The translations under genes and the position numbers were made by a program. The notes beneath the pieces were generated by a model. That model did no database searches. It saw only the letters and a list, made by a program, of their open reading frames with translations, and was not told the DNA's origin. Below, piece after piece: positions 1 through 5,281 of a DNA stretch of 5,429 nt. The stretch comes from Chloroflexota bacterium (GTDB lineage Bacteria > Chloroflexota > Dehalococcoidia > Lucifugimonadales > Lucifugimonadaceae). The number at the start of each line of letters is the position of its first letter. The stretch's first letter is position 1. The stretch is from contig VXTA01000275.1 of the NCBI GenBank assembly GCA_009837685.1, positions 1 through 5,429 of the forward strand, in the 5' to 3' direction.

Positions 1-1
1 G

Positions 2-1189
2 ATTCTCGCCGATATGGGCGCCGAAGTAATCAAAATTGAACCCCCGACGGGCGATCCGTGGCGAGTTTCGCAACCCTTCGCTCCCTACGAAAGCCGCACT
101 TTCCTCCCTTTGAACCGCGGAGTCAAGAGCGTCACCCTCAACTTGAAAGACCCCAAAGGCAAAGCCGCCTTGGAGAAGATCGTCAAGATGTCCGACGGCG
201 TCATCTCAAACAACCGACCCGACACCGCCAAAACCCTCGGCATCGACTACGATTCCCTATCCGCCATCAACCCCGCCATCATCTACGTCGACATCACCGC
301 ATACGGCATGAAAGGCCCGTTAGGAGGGGCTCCCGGCTTCGACCTCGTTATGCAAGGCTTCACCGGCGCGGTCACTTCCGAAGGCAAGATAACGCCCAAC
401 GGCCAACCAGAGGTCGTATGGTCATCGTCCTACATCGACCTATCCTCGGCATACTGCGCAGCCTTGGGTATAGCCGCCGGCATCATCGGCCGCGGCGACA
501 GCGGCAAGGGCCAGAAGGTCGAAACTAGCCTCATGATGAACGCCTTGGCGATGCAGTGTATGCGCATCATGCACATGCTTGACGCACCCACGCCGTCAAT
601 GACCTGGTACCAGGACCGGTATCCGCAACTAATCGCCGAGGGGAAGACATATCAGGAGTTGCAGCGAGACTACCAAAGCGTCGTCAGACCCTCGATCTAC
701 CGCTGCTACTACCGCGCGTACCGGACCAAAGACGGCGGCATGTGCCTAGGCACCCTAGACTGGGCCGCAAGAGCGAGACTGCTAAATCACCTCAACCTCG
801 AAGACCCGCGAGTCACCGACCCAGACTACGATTCCGACGCACCCGAAGCCGATAAACTCGCGCAAGACATGATCGACACCTTTGAGGAGATCTTCGCTTC
901 CAAAACCACCGGCGAGTGGGTCGAAGAGCTCAACGCCAAAGACATCCCCTGCGGCCCCATCCGCTTCAGCGAAGACCTCGTCTGGGACGAACAAGCCACC
1001 GCCAACAACTACATCATCGAACTCGAACACCACACCGGCCACCGCTACCGAACCTCCGGCCCCATCCTAAACTTCACCGCCGGCATGCCCGACCTGAAGG
1101 CCTCCCCAGCCCTAGGCGAGCACAACTACGAAATCCTCCGCGAGGCGGGGATGACTGAAGAAGAGATCGCTGCCATTGTGACGCGGTAA
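2..1189 (+). CDS. Family III (CaiB/BaiF) acyl-CoA transferase, 5' end missing
   Basis: Enzymes of this family move CoA between carboxylic acids in the cytoplasm; some relatives are acyl-CoA racemases. The frame is open from base 2 and reads ILADMGAEVIKIEPP, the usual segment about 20-25 residues after a CaiB/BaiF start, so the ATG at 14 is internal and the true start lies outside the window. Numbering from that Met, family landmarks are YGMKGPLGGAPGFD (97-110), the GKGQKVETSL segment (164-173) before the central helix, and the C-terminal LGEHNYEILREAGMTEEEI. The position that is the catalytic Asp in formyl-CoA transferase (Asp169) and in alpha-methylacyl-CoA racemase (Asp156) appears to be Met175 here (VETSLMMNAL). 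Either the protein belongs to a subgroup using another residue or its chemistry differs. The substrate cannot be read from sequence. The next gene starts 100 bp downstream on the same strand, so co-transcription is possible but unproven. Family assignment is firm; the reaction is not. Confidence 0.93.
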   Translation: MLADMGAEVIKIEPPTGDPWRVSQPFAPYESRTFLPLNRGVKSVTLNLKDPKGKAALEKIVKMSDGVISNNRPDTAKTLGIDYDSLSAINPAIIYVDITAYGMKGPLGGAPGFDLVMQGFTGAVTSEGKITPNGQPEVVWSSSYIDLSSAYCAALGIAAGIIGRGDSGKGQKVETSLMMNALAMQCMRIMHMLDAPTPSMTWYQDRYPQLIAEGKTYQELQRDYQSVVRPSIYRCYYRAYRTKDGGMCLGTLDWAARARLLNHLNLEDPRVTDPDYDSDAPEADKLAQDMIDTFEEIFASKTTGEWVEELNAKDIPCGPIRFSEDLVWDEQATANNYIIELEHHTGHRYRTSGPILNFTAGMPDLKASPALGEHNYEILREAGMTEEEIAAIVTR

Positions 1190-1289
1190 GCATCATGACC
1201 GGCAAATTCGGTTGTCCTCTAAAAGTGCCTCAAAGTTCAACCTTTACACGAGAACGTGATTTGCGGTAGATGAGCGCGACATCCCAACA
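1190..1289. other. Intergenic gap between CoA-transferase and deoxyribosyltransferase-like gene
   Basis: One hundred bases without a gene. TTTACA at 1243-1248 could be a -35 box, but no convincing -10 hexamer stands 16-18 bp after it. There is no hairpin with a T-run that would mark a terminator. Whether the two genes share a transcript cannot be decided from sequence. Confidence 0.5.
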
Positions 1290-1733
1290 ATGAAACGCGT
1301 CTACCTAGCAACCCCCATCACCAGCGTTCCCGAAACCCAACGACAAATCATCGTCCGCTGGTGCCACTGGTACATCCAAAACGCGCTAGCTGACAAAGAT
1401 GTCTTCTGCCCCGCAATCGAATACGACACACGCTGGGCGAGCGGCCCTGCTCAGACCGAAGACGACCTCATCGCCATCCGAGACCGAAGCTGGGCGAAGC
1501 TAGACAGCAGTGATGAACTACACGTCCTGCACCCCGACCTCTCAACCAACGCCGCGATCGAGTTCGGATATGCGATGGGGCTGAACCTCGAGAAAGTCGT
1601 GGTCATTGCGTTCGCCGAATGGCTAAAGGGCACGCTGAAGAACTATCGCCTCCGACTGCTGATGCATAAACCAACCGTTGAGTTCAAATCTCACAGCCTA
1701 GCGGAATTGGGATTAATTTCGACTAATCACTAA
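1290..1733 (+). CDS. Nucleoside 2-deoxyribosyltransferase-like protein
   Basis: This 147-residue protein has the size and outline of the nucleoside 2-deoxyribosyltransferase (NDT) fold. It opens with a beta-strand and sugar/base-loop motif (MKRVYLATPIT). An acidic segment (D58, D59, then IRDRSWAKLDSSDELHVL) follows, and then STNAAIEFGYAMGL near residues 85-98. Glu91 in the IEFGYA motif aligns with the catalytic nucleophile of NDTs (Glu98 in the Lactobacillus enzyme, GMELGYA), and Asp75 fits a conserved substrate-binding Asp. Classic NDTs exchange bases between deoxynucleosides, but many homologues are N-glycosidases or uncharacterised, so only the fold and nucleophile are supported. The ATG at 1290 is the only start between the upstream in-frame TGA (1257-1259) and the motif. 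No clear Shine-Dalgarno precedes it. The gene converges on the enolase gene with 17 bp between stops. A fragment resembling residues 41-56 recurs at 3067-3117. Confidence 0.7.
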   Translation: MKRVYLATPITSVPETQRQIIVRWCHWYIQNALADKDVFCPAIEYDTRWASGPAQTEDDLIAIRDRSWAKLDSSDELHVLHPDLSTNAAIEFGYAMGLNLEKVVVIAFAEWLKGTLKNYRLRLLMHKPTVEFKSHSLAELGLISTNH

Positions 1734-1750
1734 TGTTTCGCTACCACATC

Positions 1751-2941
1751 TCACCGATACCCCGGCCCACGCCCACGCTTCCAAGCGTGCGCCCTGGCCA
1801 CATCCTCGTCTAATTCGACGCCCCATCCGGGCTTGGTCGGCACATCCAGCAACCCGCCATCGTGGAAGGTCAACGGACCTCCCGTCAAATCGTCCTTCCA
1901 AGGCACATCATCAATGTCAATCTCGCAAATCCTGACGTTCGGCAACGTGGCGCACAAGTTGATCCCCTGCATCGTCGCCAAGTGCGAGTAGTAGTTGTGC
2001 GGAGCCACGTTTATCTCATGCGATTCCGCCAGCATACCAACATCCCTTCCCCGAGCGAACCCCTGCCAAGGAACGTCGATCATCGCGATGTCCATCGCAC
2101 GCGCCGTAAAATACGGTCGGTAGTCGCGGATGGTGAAGAGATTTTCACCTGATGTGATCGGGCAACTCGTGCTGTCCTTGACCTCCTTCAACCCATCTAC
2201 CTCGTACATGTCGATCTCCACCCACATCATGTCGAACTGCTCCAACACAGCGCAGATCTGCTTCGCCGCCTGAGGCTTCACGTTGAAGTTCAGGTCCAGC
2301 GCAATCTCAACGTCCGGCCCCACAGCCTCCTTGAATGTGCCGATGTACTTCTCGACATGCCGAAGCAGCCCCGGCTTGATCGTCTGATCCGGAGAATCGG
2401 TGCCGAAACCGTACCCGTAACCATGCGTGTTGTCGTCGAAAAAGATGATGTTCGTCTTGAGCGCCTTGAAACCTCGTTCCTTCACCTCGTGACCCAAATC
2501 AGTCACCGCCTGAAACGAGTCCATCGGAGGCACACCAATGAGTTCATGATTCCGCGATCGCGAGGAGCCGCAGTGCGACCAGTAAACCTGCTGTTGCTCT
2601 CGCGTCGGACCTCCAAACAAGCTATGCACCGGCACGCCCATCGCCTTGCCCTTGATGTCCCATAACGCCAATTCCACACCTGCGATCGCTCGCGCCGCGA
2701 TGCCGCCTGGTGCCTGCCGCGACATTCGGTACATGTCCCAGTAACGTGCTTCAACCGCTAGAGGGTCTTGTCCCAATAGAATCGGCTCGTAATCGGACAC
2801 CGTACCGACCACCCCGTAAGGATTCCGTCCATCCGACATCTCGCCGTATCCTGTGATGCCCTCATCCGTGCGCACCGCGCAGAACTGCCACGGACGCCAA
2901 CCGGCATCAACTACGAAAGTCTCAATTTCTGTGATCTTCAC
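1751..2941 (-). CDS. Enolase superfamily protein, mandelate racemase/muconate lactonizing type
   Basis: Members abstract a proton alpha to a carboxylate, usually to dehydrate sugar acids or to racemise or cycloisomerise acids, using Mg2+ in a TIM barrel. With a GTG start at 2941 the protein is 396 residues, normal for the family, and begins MKITEIETFVVDAGW, a typical capping-domain start. GGAG lies 7 nt upstream. The longer frame from a TTG at 2983 adds 14 atypical residues and is rejected. Probable metal ligands are Asp216 (ALDLNFN), Glu242 (WVEIDMY) and Glu266 (TSGENLF). Asp289 and His315 (APHNYYSHL) fit the Asp-His dyad of the mandelate racemase subgroup. The KxK base motif reads Lys162-Thr-Asn164, so the second Lys is absent and His315 is the likely base. 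That favours a dehydratase-like reaction over 1,1-proton-transfer racemisation, but the substrate is unknown. The gene lies alone on the minus strand. A decayed copy of its 5' end lies at 5033-5117. Confidence 0.9.
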   Translation of the reverse strand: MKITEIETFVVDAGWRPWQFCAVRTDEGITGYGEMSDGRNPYGVVGTVSDYEPILLGQDPLAVEARYWDMYRMSRQAPGGIAARAIAGVELALWDIKGKAMGVPVHSLFGGPTREQQQVYWSHCGSSRSRNHELIGVPPMDSFQAVTDLGHEVKERGFKALKTNIIFFDDNTHGYGYGFGTDSPDQTIKPGLLRHVEKYIGTFKEAVGPDVEIALDLNFNVKPQAAKQICAVLEQFDMMWVEIDMYEVDGLKEVKDSTSCPITSGENLFTIRDYRPYFTARAMDIAMIDVPWQGFARGRDVGMLAESHEINVAPHNYYSHLATMQGINLCATLPNVRICEIDIDDVPWKDDLTGGPLTFHDGGLLDVPTKPGWGVELDEDVARAHAWKRGRGPGYR

Positions 2942-2948
2942 GCTGCAA

Positions 2949-2952
2949 CTCC
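2949..2952 (-). promoter_or_regulatory. Shine-Dalgarno GGAG of the enolase gene
   Basis: On the minus strand GGAG is followed by 7 nt and then GTG at 2941-2939. This spacing, together with the family-typical MKITEIETF start, decides for the GTG over the upstream TTG at 2983. In the decayed second copy the equivalent bases (5125-5128) read GATG on the minus strand, so the site is damaged there. Confidence 0.6.
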
Positions 2953-3002
2953 AACCTCTGAGAGCAAATCTGGCAACTGCCAATAGGCTAGCCGAAGGTT
3001 AA

Positions 3003-3019
3003 TTCAGCATATCTTCTAC
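3003..3019 (-). promoter_or_regulatory. 17-base element upstream of the enolase gene, conserved in the relic copy
   Basis: The minus-strand sequence GTAGAAGATATGCTGAA lies 61 bp upstream of the enolase GTG and is identical, base for base, to 5180-5196. The 61 bp between this block and the start codon match only about two thirds of positions between the copies. A perfect block inside drifted sequence suggests a functional site such as a promoter core or operator. TATGCT could be a weak -10 hexamer, but no good -35 is seen 16-18 bp upstream in either copy, so the role is inferred. Confidence 0.4.
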
Positions 3020-3066
3020 GACTACGACCATCTCAGATAACTCCCTCGGCAAAAAGTCTGTAGGCA

Positions 3067-3117
3067 CCGCGCAGCGAGTACGACACACGCTGGGCGGGTG
3101 TTCCAGCTAGACCAAGA
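3067..3117 (+). pseudogene. Relic fragment of a deoxyribosyltransferase-like gene
   Basis: Bases 3079-3096 repeat 18 bases (tacgacacacgctgggcg) exactly from inside the intact gene (1422-1439). In the same frame they give EYDTRWA in both places. Similarity continues to the right (gct-agacc against gctcagacc) with a one-base deletion that breaks the frame, and more weakly to the left, where an in-frame TAG (3061-3063) interrupts it. The piece covers the equivalent of residues 41-56 only. No start, Glu91 motif or further coding sequence is present. An 18-base chance match in a window this size is very unlikely. The fragment overlaps the last few bases of the leftward lipoprotein gene, whose stop (3107-3109) lies inside it. 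Confidence 0.65.
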
Positions 3118-4876
3118 TCGGTGAGTAGTAGCTGGACATGAAGATGAATCCGTCGTGCCTGACTATCCAGATGTTCCGTTGGTCTTGTTCAGTTGTGTTT
3201 ATGAAGTTCCATGGTGCCGATAGCCATATTCCTTCGGCTTCGGCTTTGGCTATGGCTTCGGCGTAAAAGAAGCTTAACCGCGTTGTAGGTATAGCGGTGA
3301 TGTTCGTGCCCACTAGGTGATGGAATAGGGGGTCCAACAGGATCGTGCCGTCCGGGTCCAAGACCGTGAGATTCCACTGCCCGTCAATGCTCTCCTCTCT
3401 GCTGTAGTAAGCAAACGTGGCTTCCCGTCCGTCGCGCTCGTAGCGTTCGATGGCGTCCTGCACGTACTGCTGGGTGTATGCGACGGGATCGTCAGTGGGG
3501 ATGGGATAGTAGCCGGATGCGAACATGATGCCGTCGTGCCGCACGGCGTATGCCACCTTCGGCTCATCGAGGAGAGTGATCGGGTGCGGCCAGAGATACT
3601 CGATCCATACCGGTTCTTCGCCGACCCTGGCGAACTCCTCGCCGAGCGCGAATCCAGTCGGATCAACGACATCCTTGATGTCGGTACCCCTCAAGTGGGG
3701 GAACAATGGGTGCACGATGTAGATGTCGTCCGCGTCGGTCGCGAACAGGTAAAACTGACCATGGAAGCTTGCGACGCTGTTGTAGTAGTCGAGCAACGCC
3801 TGGAGTCCGCCCTGCTTGTAGCGGTCCACAGCTTCCTCGACGTATGCGACAGTGTGTTCTGCCGGGTCGGCATCTATCCACTCGGGTGGCGTGTCATTTG
3901 GCCCGGGGGTATAGTGTCCAGAGGCGAAGATCAGTCCATCGTGGCGTATCACCCAAGCGGTCTTGGGCTCTTCGCGTCCGCTCACCGGGTGCGGCCAGGG
4001 ATATTCCACCCAGTGTCCCTCCTCGGTGGCCTTTGCGATCTCTTTTCCGAGTTCGTACCCGTTCGAGCCCACCACATCCTTGATGTCAGTCCCTTTGAGG
4101 TGGGGGAATATCGGATGTGCAAGGTACTGGTCGTTCTCGTCGATGAGGAACAGGTAGAACTGACCGTCGACGCTCTCGGCGCTGTCGTAGAAGTCGATGG
4201 TCGCTTGGAGGCCCTCGCGTTCGTACAGATCGATTGCCGACTGCACGTACGACTGCGTGAATCCAGCGAGGTTCTCGGTGAGGACCGAGTGCCAGGAGGC
4301 GAATATCAAGCCGTCGTGCAGAACTAAGTAGTTTAGAGCCGGCACCTCCCTACCGGACTCATGATCGATGCGTAGCGTTTCTGCCCAATGCCCTTCGGCA
4401 GTCGCGTCAGTGAGGATTCTGCCAATAGGCGTTTCAGGCCCAGTCCGGATGTTTGTACCGATCAGGGTAAGGTCTCTGGGCGTTGCTAGTAGCGTTTGAT
4501 CCCCTTCCGTCAAGATGGTCAAATCGCGCCCATCCTTGATGCTCTCAAGAGTGTTGTAGTACTCCGCTGTGGCTTCGAGACCGTCGCGCTCGTAGCGCGC
4601 AATTGCTGCTTCGACGTACGCTATCGTGATCTCCTCGTCGGTGAGTTCGCCCTTCGCGACTTCAGGCTCTGGAGTCGTGGTCGGTTCCGGACGCGGTGTA
4701 GCGGTAGGGTCGGGTAGAGGAGTCGCCGTCGGTTCCGGTTGCGGCGTTGCAGTCGGCTGCGGACTAGGCGTTGCCGTCGGGTCCGGATCGCCGGTACACG
4801 CCACGACGAAAAGAGCAAATGATGCCAACACGACTGTCGCAACAATGGATCGAGCGTTCTTGCAGACTGTATCCAA
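3107..4876 (-). CDS. Secreted lipoprotein with four tandem Cache-like sensor domains
   Basis: The 589-residue product has a lipoprotein signal peptide (basic K6/R9, hydrophobic 11-25, lipobox VVA-Cys27). A Pro/Thr-rich tether of five PTATPxPx-like octads (about 31-70) follows, then four repeats: R1 82-197, R2 205-322, R3 340-457, R4 466-585. Each repeat runs YVxxAIxxYExxGLxAT, YYxSxESxxGQ, an x-HP-x-FPHLxGTDI loop, a helical stretch and a closing RHDGLIFASGYY strand, the pattern of extracellular small-molecule-binding Cache domains. R2 and R3 are the best conserved and lie exactly 135 residues apart; R1 and R4 are divergent and both have GTNI instead of GTDI. There is no transmembrane, kinase, cyclase or methyl-accepting region, so it is probably a surface ligand binder needing a partner. 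Ligand unknown. The TTG at 4876-4874 is chosen because an in-frame TAA lies 9 bases upstream and no ATG or GTG gives a complete signal peptide; GGGG lies 9 nt before it. Confidence 0.88.
   Translation of the reverse strand: MDTVCKNARSIVATVVLASFALFVVACTGDPDPTATPSPQPTATPQPEPTATPLPDPTATPRPEPTTTPEPEVAKGELTDEEITIAYVEAAIARYERDGLEATAEYYNTLESIKDGRDLTILTEGDQTLLATPRDLTLIGTNIRTGPETPIGRILTDATAEGHWAETLRIDHESGREVPALNYLVLHDGLIFASWHSVLTENLAGFTQSYVQSAIDLYEREGLQATIDFYDSAESVDGQFYLFLIDENDQYLAHPIFPHLKGTDIKDVVGSNGYELGKEIAKATEEGHWVEYPWPHPVSGREEPKTAWVIRHDGLIFASGHYTPGPNDTPPEWIDADPAEHTVAYVEEAVDRYKQGGLQALLDYYNSVASFHGQFYLFATDADDIYIVHPLFPHLRGTDIKDVVDPTGFALGEEFARVGEEPVWIEYLWPHPITLLDEPKVAYAVRHDGIMFASGYYPIPTDDPVAYTQQYVQDAIERYERDGREATFAYYSREESIDGQWNLTVLDPDGTILLDPLFHHLVGTNITAIPTTRLSFFYAEAIAKAEAEGIWLSAPWNFINTTEQDQRNIWIVRHDGFIFMSSYYSPILV
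3506..4264 (-). repeat. Duplicated Cache units R2 and R3 recognisable at DNA level
   Basis: The second and third domain-coding units keep DNA similarity at a 405-bp period. For example acatccttgatgtc occurs at 3669-3682 and at 4074-4087, and both are followed by a related stretch containing gtgggggaa. The first and fourth units do not show this level of match, which points to a later internal duplication of the central pair. Confidence 0.7.
4667..4786 (-). repeat. 24-bp tandem repeat encoding the PTATP tether
   Basis: About five imperfect 24-bp units encode PTATPSPQ, PTATPQPE, PTATPLPD, PTATPRPE and PTTTPEPE just after the lipidated Cys27. Such flexible, protease-resistant spacers lift the folded domains off the membrane. 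The low complexity explains the long Gly/Val open frame seen on the opposite strand. Confidence 0.85.
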
Positions 4877-4961
4877 TATCGTTTACCCCGCTATTTGGGC
4901 GGCCCCGCCTCTGTAAATACTCCCGGGACATCAATTTTCCATGCTATATAAGACCTTTGTA

Positions 4962-5027
4962 AAACCCTAGGGTTTCCCTCGCTCGCGGGGAATGGCCGGG
5001 CCTGTCCCGTACCCCGATACGGGGGAC
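4962..5027. repeat. Palindrome-rich, REP-like intergenic patch
   Basis: Several inverted repeats are packed into 66 bp. They are a perfect 14-bp palindrome AAACCCTAGGGTTT (4962-4975), an overlapping hairpin TTCCC...GGGAA (4974-4992), GGCC-G-GGCC (4994-5002), and a hairpin with the 6-bp stem CCCGTA/TACGGG (5006-5023, loop CCCCGA). The last can alternatively fold as CCCCG-ATA-CGGGG (5012-5024). The form resembles dispersed REP-type intergenic elements of bacteria, but only one copy is visible here. It directly abuts the break point of the enolase relic. No T-tract follows on either strand, so a simple intrinsic terminator is unlikely. Confidence 0.55.
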
Positions 5028-5032
5028 AAAGT

Positions 5033-5117
5033 GGGCATCCGTACCTGAATTAAGCCAGAACCGCCACCATCACCAACCAGCATCAACTACGAAAGCCTCA
5101 GTTTCTGTAATCTTTAA
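5033..5117 (-). pseudogene. Relic of the 5' end of an enolase superfamily gene
   Basis: Read leftward from 5117 the sequence gives (L)KITETEAFVVDAGW, matching residues 1-15 of the intact enolase at 1751-2941. A TGA follows at the Arg16 position, then WWRF against PWQF. Weaker similarity with one extra codon may continue to a Thr-Asp pair near 5033, where it ends at the palindromic patch. The start codon has changed from GTG to TTA and the ribosome site is damaged, so it is not translated as the family protein. The remaining 93% or so of the gene is absent. In the first 59 bases, 48 match the intact copy. Confidence 0.8.
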
Positions 5118-5196
5118 TCTGGAACATCCTACTTCGTGAGCGAGTCTGGTGCCTGCCAACAGACTACGCCGAGGGTGATTTCAGCATATCTTCTAC
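5118..5196 (-). repeat. Relic copy of the enolase upstream region
   Basis: This stretch aligns with 2942-3019, the leader and promoter region of the intact enolase gene. About two thirds of positions match, ending in the exact 17-base block 5180-5196. Similarity may trail on to about 5219 (shared gataa) but is not secure. If the 17-base block is a promoter element, it would drive leftward transcription toward the lipoprotein gene, whose start is about 300 bp away. Confidence 0.7.
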
Positions 5197-5281
5197 AACC
5201 ACCAAACTGTCGGCGATAATTGAAGGTATCAGGACTTCAGAGTAGTCTGTATTGGACTCACCTGCGGGCTAATGTGTCGAT

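Larger units (their letters stand above)
2883..3019 (-). repeat. Intact copy of a duplicated segment (enolase 5' end plus upstream region)
   Basis: This segment aligns with 5059-5196 with a single one-base indel. In the coding half (2883-2941 against 5059-5117) 48 of 59 bases match by my count, including a 16-base exact run (2904-2919 and 5080-5095). In the noncoding half about 40 of 61 match, followed by a 17-of-17 block. The copies are direct repeats about 2.18 kb apart, with the lipoprotein gene between them. Confidence 0.85.

Noticed and set aside
58..528. Arg/His-rich open frame overlapping the CoA-transferase
   Set aside because: It is a shifted-frame shadow of a strongly conserved gene; the His/Arg/Pro-rich composition is typical of such artefacts in GC-rich DNA.
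1232..1245. AAAGTTCAACCTTT as an operator palindrome
   Set aside because: The symmetry is broken at two pairs and there is no second copy, so it is within chance expectation.
1774..1789. Hairpin CACGCTT-CC-AAGCGTG as a bidirectional terminator between the convergent genes
   Set aside because: The stem lies inside the enolase coding region and has no T-tract on either side. The pairing may be incidental to the codons.
2942..2983. N-terminal extension of the enolase to a TTG at 2983
   Set aside because: The 14 added residues do not fit the family start. The GTG at 2941 has GGAG at 7 nt and gives MKITEIETF.
3536..4327. 263-codon open frame on the + strand
   Set aside because: It lies wholly antisense to the four-domain Cache lipoprotein gene. 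The minus frame shows clear domain repeats and a lipoprotein signal; the plus frame shows no family pattern and only mirrors the repeat period.
4626..4916. Gly/Val-rich (GSGRGVAV) repeat protein on the + strand
   Set aside because: It is the complement of the PTATP tether coding repeat; the minus frame has the signal peptide and lipobox.
4945..4951. TATATA on the minus strand as -10 box of the lipoprotein gene
   Set aside because: No acceptable -35 hexamer lies 16-18 bp upstream. TTTACA is only 7 bp away. It remains possible but is unsupported.
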